Assembly: GCA_964497615.1 (NCBI GenBank)
Contig: CAZCEC010000015.1
Span: 43,238-107,237, forward strand
Length of the DNA: 64,000 bases
Source: CAZCEC01 sp964497615
GTDB lineage: Bacteria; Chloroflexota; Anaerolineae; Anaerolineales; UBA6663
Direction of reading: 5' to 3'
The notes below the pieces were generated by a model. The model worked only from the letters and a program-made list of their open reading frames with translations. It was not told the DNA's origin and did no database searches. Within the stretch, counting starts at the first letter, position 1. Each line of letters opens with the position of its first letter. Positions 36,855-45,370 of the stretch are shown piece after piece. The translations under genes were made by a program, and so were the position numbers.

Positions 36855-37581
36855 ATGACCGACCAACCTGAGCCAACTATCCTGTTGGTGGACGACGAAG
36901 ACGCGATCCGCGCGGGACTGGCGGCGGCGCTGCAGCGCGCCAGCTTCCGGGTGGTGGAGGCCCGCAACGGGCGCGAGGCGCTGCAAAAGGTAGAACAGCA
37001 CCAGCCGGATGTGATCGTGCTCGATATCCTGATGCCGGAAATGGACGGACGCGAGGTGTGCCGCCGGCTGCGGCAGGCCGGCAACTGGACGCCGGTGGTG
37101 ATGCTGACTCAAATCCAGGCGACGGGCGAGAAGATCTCCAGCCTGGAAGAGGGCGCGGACGACTACCTGAACAAGCCGTTCGACTNNNNNNNNNNTCCGC
37201 CGTCACCAGCGAGGGCAGGGGCACGGTCTCGCGCTGCTGCGGCGGCAGGCAGTGGCCGGGCGGCCTGCGCACCTGGCGAACGTGCTGGTGAGCGGGGGGC
37301 TGCGGCTGGAGCGCGAGACGCAACGGGTGTGGTTGGACGACAAGGAAGTGGCGCTCTCCAACAAGGCGTTTGGGGTGCTGGCGCATTTGATGGGCCGGCC
37401 GAACGTGGTGGTGTCGCGCGAGCAATTGCTGGACCAGGTGTGGGGGTGGGAGGACCCAGCCGGGATGCGGACGGTGGATGTGCGCATCGCCGAAATCCGG
37501 CGCAAGCTGGGGGAAGCGGACCTGATCGAGACGATGCCGGGGGAAGGCTATCGGTTCGTGGGGCCGGTGAAGACCGGATGA
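36855..37581 (+). CDS. OmpR-family response regulator, interrupted by an assembly gap
   Basis: The receiver domain (residues 1-110) has DDED at 13-16, phospho-acceptor Asp57 in VLDILMP, Thr85 and Lys107 in NKPFD. Ten N follow at 37186-37195. After the gap the frame that continues (from 37198) gives ALLRRQ and then a winged-helix output domain with LSNKAFGVLAHLMGRPNVVVS, DVRIAEIRRKLG and GEGYRF. Ten N put the two halves in different frames, so the true gap is not ten bases (its length should leave remainder 2 on division by 3). The stop overlaps the kinase ATG as ATGA. Confidence 0.88.
37186..37195. other. Assembly gap (10 N)
   Basis: A scaffold join inside the response-regulator gene, at the linker between receiver and winged-helix domains. 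Any reading through it that merges the receiver with the kinase is artificial. Confidence 0.98.
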
Positions 37582-38498
37582 GATCGCGTGCGGGTCTGCT
37601 GACGTGGTTGGGTCTGGGGGTTCTACTGCTGGGCGTGGCGGCGGCGGTGGTGGTGCGCCTGGCGTGGCCCGGCGTTCTCCTGCGCGTGGGATTCTATGCA
37701 GACCCCGCAGGCGCGGTGGTTGTGGGGGCGGCAGTGGCGGGGCTGGCGCTGCTGGCGGCGGGCGCGGCGGCGCGGCGGCGTGCGGAACAGGTGCATCGGG
37801 CGCTGAGGGAGCAGGCCGAGGCGCAGGAGCAGGAGCGGCGGCGGTTCATCCAACGGCTGGACCACGAGCTGAAGAATCCCCTGACGGCCATCCAGGTGCA
37901 TTTGGACAACTTGCAGGCCGACCACGCCAACGGCGCACCCAGCGCCGAAGCGGTGTCGGATGTGCGTGTGCAGGTAAGCCGCCTGACCCAGCTCACACGC
38001 GGTCTGCGGCGGCTGGCGGACCTGGAGACGCGCCAATTGGAGATCGAGACGGTGGACACCGCGGAACTGCTGGACGAGGTGATGGATTTGCTTGACAACC
38101 CTGACCGCATCCGCCTCGACGTGCAGCGGGCGCCGTGGCCGATCCCGCCCGTCCAGGCGGACCGCGAACTGCTGCTAATGGTGTTCCGCAACCTGGCGGA
38201 CAATGCGCTCAAGTATTCGGCGGCGGCGGTGGAAGTGCGTGCGCGCGACACCGCCGGGCACCTCGTCGTGGATATCGTGGACACGGGCCGGGGCATCCCG
38301 CCGGAGGAGCTGACCCTGGTGACGGGCGAGCTGTACCGCGGCTCCAACACGCGTGACGTCCCCGGCAGCGGGCTGGGCCTGGCGATTGTGCAGCGCATCA
38401 TCGAGCGGCACGGGGGCCGGCTGGAACTCCGCAGCCGCCAGGGCCAAGGCAGCATCGCCACCGTGACACTGCCCTATGAACAGGCCGCCGGTCGCTGA
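37578..38498 (+). CDS. Sensor histidine kinase
   Basis: A 306-residue kinase with two membrane helices (about 5-27 and 41-63) separated by a short loop, so there is almost no extracytoplasmic sensor. The phospho-acceptor is His96 in LDHELKNPLTA, the N-box is NLADNALKYS, and the G boxes are DTGRGIP and GSGLGLAI. It is translationally coupled to the regulator upstream, and its end overlaps the start of a beta-propeller gene by 23 nt, suggesting that the propeller protein belongs to the same signalling unit. Confidence 0.94.
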   Translation: MRSRAGLLTWLGLGVLLLGVAAAVVVRLAWPGVLLRVGFYADPAGAVVVGAAVAGLALLAAGAAARRRAEQVHRALREQAEAQEQERRRFIQRLDHELKNPLTAIQVHLDNLQADHANGAPSAEAVSDVRVQVSRLTQLTRGLRRLADLETRQLEIETVDTAELLDEVMDLLDNPDRIRLDVQRAPWPIPPVQADRELLLMVFRNLADNALKYSAAAVEVRARDTAGHLVVDIVDTGRGIPPEELTLVTGELYRGSNTRDVPGSGLGLAIVQRIIERHGGRLELRSRQGQGSIATVTLPYEQAAGR

Positions 38499-39681
38499 GC
38501 GCCCTGCCCTGCCGCGGCGGCTGGGCGGGCTGCGAGGCGGCGGATGGGTACGCTGGCTGGGACTGGCAATGGGCGCCGCGGCGCTCGGGCTGGGCGGGTT
38601 GGTGCTGGCCACCGGGCGGGCGGGCCTGTCATTGGCCCTGGTCACGCCCACCACCACGCCCCCAGGCGCCACGGCGACCGTGGAAGGTAGCGTGCCCACA
38701 ACCGGACAGGTGGTCATGCCCGCCGCATCCAGCAGCGCAATGGGCAGCCTAGAGCCGAGCGCCACGGTGACCCCTCCGCCCACCGCGTCCCCCTCGCCCA
38801 CCCAACCGACGAGTACGCCTCAACTGGCGACGCCGACGCCGCCGCTGCTGCCGACCCTGCCGCCGGGCGCCACGCCATTGGGCGGCGGGGGCGGGCTGAT
38901 TGCGTTTACATCCGACCGGGACGGCAACCCCGAGATTTACACCCTGGCACTAGACGGGGGCGCGGTGCAGCGGCTGACGTTCACCGAGCCCGAGGACCGC
39001 AGTCCAAGCTGGTCGCCGGATGGGGCCTGGCTCGCATTTCTCTCGCGGCGGGATGGGGACCCGGAAATCCACCGCATGCGGGCGGACGGCACGCAGCGGG
39101 AGCGGCTGACGGTTGACCCGGCCTTTGACGAGTTCCCGGCATTCTCGCCTGATGGAACGTGGCTGCTGTTCGACTCGGACCGGACGGGCGTGTTCCAACT
39201 GTACCGGATGCGGCCGGATGGGAGCGAACTGGCTTCTATCGCCGTCTCAGGCGCGGACGATGCGGTGGCGGAGTGGTCGTCGCTGGGGGATCGCATCGTG
39301 ATGCAGTCGCGGCGCGAGGGCGAGTACCAGATATTCACGCTCGGCATCAACGGCGATAACCCGGCGCGGCTGACGCACACGCAGACGCGTAACTATCACC
39401 CGGACTGGTCGCCAGACGGGACGCAGATCGTGTTCGTGTCGGAGCGGGACAGCCAGAGTGAAATCTACGTGATGAATGCCGACGGCACCGACCAGCGGCG
39501 CGTGACGTTCGATCTGGGGCTGGTGCGAACCCCGCACTGGTCGCCGGATGGGGAGTGGATTCTGTTTGCGGCAGATCGGACGGGCAACTATGACCTCTAT
39601 GCGATCCGGGTGGATGGGAGCGAATTGCGCCAACTGACGAACCATCCCGCCGACGACTATTCGGCAGACTGGCAGCCGTAA
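38476..39681 (+). CDS. Anchored TolB-like beta-propeller (PD40) protein
   Basis: A 401-residue protein with an N-terminal membrane anchor (about 27-48), a Thr/Pro-rich linker (about 55-130) and six PD40-type blades, e.g. IAFTSDRDGNPEIYTL, PSWSPDGAWLAFLS, PAFSPDGTWLLFDS, PDWSPDGTQIVFVS and PHWSPDGEWILFAA. There is no lipobox. It overlaps the kinase gene by 23 nt and so is probably made with it; a sensory role for the near sensor-less kinase is a reasonable inference. Confidence 0.85.
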   Translation: MNRPPVAERPALPRRLGGLRGGGWVRWLGLAMGAAALGLGGLVLATGRAGLSLALVTPTTTPPGATATVEGSVPTTGQVVMPAASSSAMGSLEPSATVTPPPTASPSPTQPTSTPQLATPTPPLLPTLPPGATPLGGGGGLIAFTSDRDGNPEIYTLALDGGAVQRLTFTEPEDRSPSWSPDGAWLAFLSRRDGDPEIHRMRADGTQRERLTVDPAFDEFPAFSPDGTWLLFDSDRTGVFQLYRMRPDGSELASIAVSGADDAVAEWSSLGDRIVMQSRREGEYQIFTLGINGDNPARLTHTQTRNYHPDWSPDGTQIVFVSERDSQSEIYVMNADGTDQRRVTFDLGLVRTPHWSPDGEWILFAADRTGNYDLYAIRVDGSELRQLTNHPADDYSADWQP

Positions 39682-39844
39682 AGAGCGGGTACGCGGGCAA
39701 GTGGTCAATTGGTCGAAGGATCGGGGTGACAATTGGCCGGGCGCGGGACGATAAATAGCACTATTCGGCCAAATCTTCTCCACATATCCTGAGGCTGGGC
39801 GGCTGGCAGGCGCCCCCTGACCGCTTTCGGATAGAGGAGGAGTG

Positions 39845-41221
39845 ATGGCCCAATACCCCGTTGAACCATTCCGCATCAAGACCATTGAACCAATTGTGCG
39901 GCTGAGCCGCCCGGCGCGGGAGGCGGCGCTGCAGCGGGCCGGCTACAACCTGTTCGCGCTGCGGGCGGAAGAAGTGTTCATTGATCTGCTGACCGACTCC
40001 GGCACGGGCGCGATGAGCCAGGCGCAGTGGGCGGCGATCATGGCCGGCGACGAGTCGTACGCCGGGGCGCGGTCGTATTACCGGCTGGCCGAGGCGATGG
40101 ACGAAATCTTTGGCTTCAAGCACTTCGTCCCCACGCACCAGGGGCGAGCAGCGGAAAACATCCTGGCGGCGGTGCTGGTTAAGCCCGGCCAGATGGTGCC
40201 GTCCAACATGCACTTCGACACGACCGAGGCCAACATCCGCGCGCGGGGCGGCTGCCCGGTGAACCTGATCATCGAGGAGGCCTATGACCCGCGCAACCGC
40301 CACCCCTTCAAGGGCAACATGGACGTGGACAAGCTGCGAGCCTTCATCGAGCGGGCGGGCCCGGCGGCGATCCCATTCGGGATGATCACGGTGACGAACA
40401 ACTCCGGCGGAGGGCAGCCGGTGTCGCTGGCGAATCTGCGGGCCACAGCGGCGGTGTATCGGGAGTTTGGCATCCCGTTCTTTATTGACGCCTGCAGGTA
40501 TGCCGAGAACGCCTACTTCATCAAGATGCGTGAGCCCGGCTGCGGCGACCTGTATCCGCAGGAGATTGCGCGCGAGATGTTTGCCCTGGCGGATGGCGCA
40601 ACAATGAGCGGCAAGAAGGATGCGCTGGTGAACATCGGCGGGTTCCTGGCGATGAACGACGAGGGCCTGTACCGCAAGGTGTGCAACGAGTTGATCCTGC
40701 GGGAGGGCTTTCCGACCTATGGCGGGCTGGCGGGCCGCGACCTGGACGCGATGGCGGTGGGGCTGCGCGAAGGGCTGGACGAGGCATACCTGGCCTACCG
40801 GGTGGGGCAGACGGCCTACCTGGCCGAACGCCTGATGGAAGAAGGCGTGCCCATCGTTGAGCCGCCGGGGGGCCATGCGGTGTATGTGGACGCCGGACAG
40901 ATGCTGCCAAAGCTGAGCCACGCCGACTTTCCTGGGCAGGCGCTGGCCGTGGCGCTGTACCTGGAGAGTGGCGTGCGCGGCTGCGAAATCGGCTCGGTGA
41001 TGTTTGCGCATCCGGACGCAGCGACGGGCGAGATGACCTACCCGCGGCTGGAATTGGTGCGGCTGGCGATCCCGCGGCGGGTGTATGGGCAAGCTCACCT
41101 GGACTATGTGGCGGCGGCCCTGGGCGAAATTGCGCGGGCGCCGGACAAGGTGCGGGTGTACCGGATCGCCGAGGCGCCGGAACTGCTGCGGCATTTTACG
41201 GCCACCTTCGCGCCGGTGTAA
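39845..41221 (+). CDS. tnaA: Tryptophanase (beta-eliminating lyase)
   Basis: A 458-residue PLP-dependent enzyme of the tryptophanase/tyrosine phenol-lyase family. The PLP lysine is the second Lys of MSGKKD (about 258). The overall core resembles tyrosine phenol-lyase (KKDALVNIGGFLAMND), but the positions that decide substrate favour tryptophan: the TPL Arg of SMERG is replaced (GCEIGS) and the TPL Phe of LRFFTA is His (LRHFTA), as in tryptophanase. ATG 39845 is preceded by GAGGAGG. A repeated CAATTGG (39706 and 39730) upstream might be a regulator site. No TnaC-like leader was recognised. Confidence 0.88.
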   Translation: MAQYPVEPFRIKTIEPIVRLSRPAREAALQRAGYNLFALRAEEVFIDLLTDSGTGAMSQAQWAAIMAGDESYAGARSYYRLAEAMDEIFGFKHFVPTHQGRAAENILAAVLVKPGQMVPSNMHFDTTEANIRARGGCPVNLIIEEAYDPRNRHPFKGNMDVDKLRAFIERAGPAAIPFGMITVTNNSGGGQPVSLANLRATAAVYREFGIPFFIDACRYAENAYFIKMREPGCGDLYPQEIAREMFALADGATMSGKKDALVNIGGFLAMNDEGLYRKVCNELILREGFPTYGGLAGRDLDAMAVGLREGLDEAYLAYRVGQTAYLAERLMEEGVPIVEPPGGHAVYVDAGQMLPKLSHADFPGQALAVALYLESGVRGCEIGSVMFAHPDAATGEMTYPRLELVRLAIPRRVYGQAHLDYVAAALGEIARAPDKVRVYRIAEAPELLRHFTATFAPV

Positions 41222-41238
41222 GGCAGTACCCCAGAACC

Positions 41239-41267
41239 AAGACATTTCGGCCGGTTTGCATTATATT
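41239..41267 (+). promoter_or_regulatory. Promoter of the receiver-GAF-GGDEF gene
   Basis: AAGACA (41239-41244), 17-nt spacer, TATATT (41262-41267); the -10 ends 8 nt before the ATG. Confidence 0.45.
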
Positions 41268-41275
41268 GGGGGTCC

Positions 41276-42706
41276 ATGGCGGCCAAGATTCTTGTGGTGG
41301 ATGACTCCCAGCATATGCGGGAGTTTTTTGCCGATTCGGTGCTCCGGCCGGCCGGTTACACCGTGCTGACGGCGCCCGACGGCCGCGCCGGGCTGCGCAT
41401 GGCGCAAAGCCACCGGCCCGACCTGATTGTGGCGGACCTGCAAATGCCGGGGCTGAGCGGGCTGGAACTGAAACGCGCCCTGGGCGAGGCGGGCGACACC
41501 ACGCCCATGATCCTGGTGACGGCCGAGGGCTCGGAAAAAATCGCCTCGCAGGCCACGCTGGCGGGCATCGCCTACTATCTGCCCAAACCGGTGGATGTGG
41601 ATGTGATGCTGACGGCCATCAACCGGGCGCTGGCAGTGGAACGGCTGCGGCGTGAACGAGCGGAGGCCTTGCGGGCGCTGGAGCAGCGCGTCCACCAGCT
41701 TGAGACCCTGCAAGGCATCGGGCGGGCGCTGACCGAGTCGCACGACATTAGCCAGGTAATGGTGATTGTGCTCGAGGCGGCCGTGCGGCTCACGGGGGCC
41801 GATGGAGGGGCGCTGTTCCTCCTGGATGGACGCACGGCGCAGTTGGCGCTGCGGGCCGTGCAGGGCAAGCGCGACGGCGCGGTGCGGGCGGTGAATGAGC
41901 CGGCGGCCGACACGGTGGCGGCCCAAGTGGTGCGCAACAACCAACCGCTAATCGGCCGGTCGAACAGCACCCAGCGGGGGACGACGGGCAGCCTGAGCTA
42001 TCCGGTGCTGTATGTGCCGCTGCGGGTGCGCGAACACATGGTGGGGGCGCTGGCGGTGGACAGCCGGCGGCAGGCGCGCGACTTCACGGCCAACGATATG
42101 GGGCCGCTGAGCACGCTCGCCGACTATGCGGCGGTGGCCATCAGCAATGCCCAACTGTTTGAGGAACTGAAAATCCAATCCAACACCGATGGACTCACGG
42201 GCCTGTTCAACCGGCGGCACTTCTTCACGCTGGCCGAGCGTGAGTTCCAGCGGGCGCGCCGGTTCGGCCGCTCGCTCTCGGTCATCATGCTGGACATCGA
42301 CCATTTCAAGCGAGTGAACGACACCCACGGGCACGCCGCCGGCGACCAGGTGCTGATTGAGATTGCCCACCGAATGCGCGCCAGCATCCGGAACATTGAC
42401 GTGCTGGGCCGCTATGGGGGCGAGGAATTCGCGATGGTCTTGCCGGAAACGGAACTGCCGGGCGCTGGGCTGTTGGCGGAGCGCCTGCGCAAGACCATCG
42501 CCGCGACGGTGGTAAACACCGTGGGTGGGCCGGTGACGGTGACGGTGAGCATGGGGGTGGCCCCCTTTGGGCCGGAGGTGGCGGACTTCACCGCGCTGAT
42601 CCGCAATGCTGACCTTGCGCTGTACGCCGCCAAGCAAGCCGGGCGAAACCAGGTGCTGCCGTATCCGCCGCCCACGCGAACCCAAGGCGAAGCCCGCCCG
42701 GGATGA
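41276..42706 (+). CDS. Response regulator with GAF and GGDEF domains (diguanylate cyclase)
   Basis: A 476-residue signalling protein. A receiver domain (about 1-120; VDDS, phospho-acceptor in VADLQMP, KPVD) is followed by a GAF domain (about 150-305) and a GGDEF domain (about 310-465). The active site reads RYGGEEFAMVLP, an active form, and the inhibitory I-site RNID lies exactly 5 residues upstream, so product feedback by c-di-GMP is expected. No cognate kinase is adjacent. The -10 box ends 8 nt before the ATG. Confidence 0.94.
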   Translation: MAAKILVVDDSQHMREFFADSVLRPAGYTVLTAPDGRAGLRMAQSHRPDLIVADLQMPGLSGLELKRALGEAGDTTPMILVTAEGSEKIASQATLAGIAYYLPKPVDVDVMLTAINRALAVERLRRERAEALRALEQRVHQLETLQGIGRALTESHDISQVMVIVLEAAVRLTGADGGALFLLDGRTAQLALRAVQGKRDGAVRAVNEPAADTVAAQVVRNNQPLIGRSNSTQRGTTGSLSYPVLYVPLRVREHMVGALAVDSRRQARDFTANDMGPLSTLADYAAVAISNAQLFEELKIQSNTDGLTGLFNRRHFFTLAEREFQRARRFGRSLSVIMLDIDHFKRVNDTHGHAAGDQVLIEIAHRMRASIRNIDVLGRYGGEEFAMVLPETELPGAGLLAERLRKTIAATVVNTVGGPVTVTVSMGVAPFGPEVADFTALIRNADLALYAAKQAGRNQVLPYPPPTRTQGEARPG

Positions 42707-42826
42707 TGGGCAAGCCGTGGCGAGGCGCCGTGCCGTCTCAAGAATGGCGGCCTCCTGGCGAGGGGCAGCCGTTCGAGGGCCAGCTTGGCGCTCACCGCAG
42801 CGCCTGAGAAAGGGAAGAGCACTGAG

Positions 42827-43804
42827 ATGGCGTCAAGAGCGATTGGGGTATTGACCTCGGGTGGAGATGCACCGGGGATGAACGCCGCCATCCGCGCGGT
42901 GACGCGCTGCGCGCTGGCGCAAGGTTGGGAGGTGCAGGGCGTGCGGCGCGGCTTCGCCGGCCTGGTGGCGGGCGAGTACACGCCGCTGACGGCGCGGTCG
43001 GTGGGCGGCGTCATCCAGCAGGGCGGCACCATTCTGGGCAGCGCCCGCTGCCCGGAGTTTCAGGAGTTGATGGTGCGGCGCGAAGCGCTGCGCCACCTGG
43101 CTCAGCACGGGGTTGAAGCGCTCGTGGTGATCGGGGGGAACGGCTCGCAGACGGGCGCGCACGCGCTGGCGGAGATGGGCTTCCCGGTGGTGGGGGTGGC
43201 CTCGACGATTGACAACGACCTGGTCGGCAGCGATATCACCATCGGCGTGGACACCGCACTGAACATCGCGCTGGAGGCGATTGACCGGCTGAAGATCACG
43301 GCTTCGTCGCACCAACGCGCGTTTCTGGTGGAGGTGATGGGCCGGCACAACGGCTACCTGGCGCTGATGGCGGGCATCGCCGGCGGGGCCGAGGTGGTGG
43401 TGATCCCGGAAATTGAGTTTACGCCGGAACAGGTGGCGGAAACACTGGGCAAGGCGTATGAGCGCGGCAAGGCCCACGCCCTGGCGGTGGTGGCGGAGGG
43501 GGCCAAGCACGATGCGGATGCGCTGGCCCGCTACTTCAAGGAGAACCAGCGGCTGATTGGTTTTGACCTACGCGTGACGACACTGGGACACGTGCAGCGC
43601 GGCGGCGCCCCCACGGCCTACGACCGCATTCTTGCCTCGCGGCTGGGGGCGGGCGCGGTGGCGGCGCTGGCGCGCGGCGAGCAGGGCGTGGTGTGCGGCA
43701 TGATCAACGGCGCGGTGAAGACGACGCCCCTGGCGGAGATTGTGGGCCGGGTGAAGACGATCTCGCCGGATCTGTTTGAGTTGGCGCGGGTGCTGGATCA
43801 GTAG
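42827..43804 (+). CDS. pfkA: 6-phosphofructokinase
   Basis: A 325-residue enzyme of glycolysis. GVLTSGGDAPGMNAAIRAV forms the ATP site, STIDNDLVGSD carries the catalytic Asp residues, and VEVMGRHNG binds fructose-6-phosphate. The Mg-ATP loop reads GGNGSQ where the classical ATP enzyme has GGDGS; the Gly (not Asp) after that residue indicates ATP rather than pyrophosphate use, but the Asp-to-Asn change is notable. ATG 42827 fits the family start; an earlier in-frame ATG (42785) adds residues unlike PFK. Confidence 0.95.
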   Translation: MASRAIGVLTSGGDAPGMNAAIRAVTRCALAQGWEVQGVRRGFAGLVAGEYTPLTARSVGGVIQQGGTILGSARCPEFQELMVRREALRHLAQHGVEALVVIGGNGSQTGAHALAEMGFPVVGVASTIDNDLVGSDITIGVDTALNIALEAIDRLKITASSHQRAFLVEVMGRHNGYLALMAGIAGGAEVVVIPEIEFTPEQVAETLGKAYERGKAHALAVVAEGAKHDADALARYFKENQRLIGFDLRVTTLGHVQRGGAPTAYDRILASRLGAGAVAALARGEQGVVCGMINGAVKTTPLAEIVGRVKTISPDLFELARVLDQ

Positions 43805-43847
43805 CGCGACTGAAGTTCAGCCACCCAAAGCCGGGTCACCGGACCAG

Positions 43848-45326
43848 TCAGGCCGCCGGGGGCCGGGCAGTTTTGGCGGCCTCCCACAGCGCATCCAGTT
43901 CGGCGAGGTCCATGTCGGCCAGCGAGCCGCCCAGGGCACGGGCGGCGGCCTCCATATGGGCGAAGCGCTGGGCGAATTTGGTGTTGGCACGGCGCAAGGC
44001 CGATTCCGGCTCCACCTTGAGCCAGCGCGCCCAATTGACGACGGCAAACAGCAAATCGCCGATTTCATCTTCCAGGGCTTTGCCATCCTCCGGCGGGACC
44101 GCGGCGATCTCGTCCAATTCCTCGGCCACTTTGTTGCGCACCCCCGTGACGTCGGGCCAATCGAAGCCCACGCGGGCCGCGCGCCGCTGATAGGTGGCGG
44201 CCTGTAGCAGGGCGGGCAGGCCGGGCGGCAGGGTGCCCAATGCGCCCTTGTCGGCCTGAGCCTGGCCGCCTTTCTCAGCGGCTTTTAGCTTCTCCCAGTT
44301 CTCCAGCACTTCCCCCACCCCGCTGACGCGCGTGTCGCCGAAGACGTGCGGGTGCCGGCGGATGAGCTTGGCGCGGATACCGGCGATGACGTCGCCCATG
44401 GTGTATTCGCCAGCCTCGATGGCTATCTGGGCATGCAGAACGACCTGCAAGAGCAAGTCGCCAAACTCCTCGCGCATGGCAGCGGCATCGTCGGCGTCAA
44501 TCGCCTCCAGCACCTCGTAGGTTTCCTCCAGCAGGTTGGTCCGCAGGGTCTGGTGAGTCTGCTCGCGGTCCCACGGGCAGCCTTCGGGCGCGCGCAGGTG
44601 GGCCACGACCTCTTGAAGCGATTCAAAGGCCTCCGGCTGCGGCAAGGCGGGCACGTACAACGCGGTGAGATGGCCGATGTGGGGACTGCGGTCAATCTCA
44701 TACAGGGGCAGCCACTCGACGCGCTCGTCGGGCGTGCCCACGGCATGCGCCAGGGCCACCTGATGATCGTCGGGGTACTGGTTCATCAAGGTCAGCTTGA
44801 CATCGCCGGCGATGGCGGCGGAGTAGAGTTGGGCGATCAGCGCAGGCGCATCCGGAGGAAAGCTGGGGTGATGGCGCGCGGCGAGGTCCAGGGCGTCACT
44901 GAGATGCAGGCCGGGCAGGGCATCCACGTTCAAGGCGGCCAGCACAGGCTCGATGAAGGACAGGCCCGGCACCAGGCGGACGGGGATGGCGCGCCCGTCA
45001 CCCGCCGCCTGGGCGCGGTCGCGGATGAGGGAGACGGTGGCCTCAGCAATGGCGGGGTGGCCGGGCACCGCGTAAACAACGCCCTGCGGGCGGCGCCCCA
45101 GCGCAAGCACACGTTCGGCGATGGTCTCGTACACGAGGGCGAAATCGAAGGCGGCTTCGTAAACGTCATCGAAGCTGTGGACTTCAAGACCGGCGGGCAA
45201 GCCGGCGACGGTGGGGTGGCGCGAGGTGCGCAGATACACTTCGCCCGCTGCGGCCAGGGTGTCCCAGGCAGCGCGGGTGAGCAGGGCCGGATCGCCGGGG
45301 CCGAGGCCAACTATGGTGATCGTCAT
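43848..45326 (-). CDS. mazG: MazG nucleoside triphosphate pyrophosphohydrolase with tetrapyrrole-methylase-like domain
   Basis: A 492-residue YabN-type fusion. Residues 1 to about 225 are a tetrapyrrole methylase-like fold (TIVGLGPGDPALLT, VVYAVPGHPA, VPGLSFIEP). Residues about 235-490 hold MazG repeats; the first has LLEETYEVLEAI and MREEFGDLLLQVVLHAQIA, the metal-binding acidic pattern, and the second has KVAEELDEIA and LEDEIGDLLFAVVNWAR. It hydrolyses non-canonical NTPs to NMP and PPi. GAGAGGAAG lies upstream of the ATG. It converges with pfkA. Confidence 0.95.
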   Translation of the reverse strand: MTITIVGLGPGDPALLTRAAWDTLAAAGEVYLRTSRHPTVAGLPAGLEVHSFDDVYEAAFDFALVYETIAERVLALGRRPQGVVYAVPGHPAIAEATVSLIRDRAQAAGDGRAIPVRLVPGLSFIEPVLAALNVDALPGLHLSDALDLAARHHPSFPPDAPALIAQLYSAAIAGDVKLTLMNQYPDDHQVALAHAVGTPDERVEWLPLYEIDRSPHIGHLTALYVPALPQPEAFESLQEVVAHLRAPEGCPWDREQTHQTLRTNLLEETYEVLEAIDADDAAAMREEFGDLLLQVVLHAQIAIEAGEYTMGDVIAGIRAKLIRRHPHVFGDTRVSGVGEVLENWEKLKAAEKGGQAQADKGALGTLPPGLPALLQAATYQRRAARVGFDWPDVTGVRNKVAEELDEIAAVPPEDGKALEDEIGDLLFAVVNWARWLKVEPESALRRANTKFAQRFAHMEAAARALGGSLADMDLAELDALWEAAKTARPPAA

Positions 45327-45355
45327 GGCAGGTTTTGCTTCCTCTCAGGCATGGG

Positions 45356-45361
45356 TAGAAT
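45356..45361 (+). promoter_or_regulatory. -10 box of a GT39-like gene
   Basis: TAGAAT, 9 nt before the ATG at 45371, predicting an almost leaderless mRNA. No good -35. Confidence 0.35.
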
Positions 45362-45370
45362 ATACCAGAC

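Noticed and set aside
36855..38498. Single protein joining receiver domain and histidine kinase
   Set aside because: It reads through the N run; the kinase has its own ATG at 37578 and the regulator's winged helix lies in another frame after the gap.
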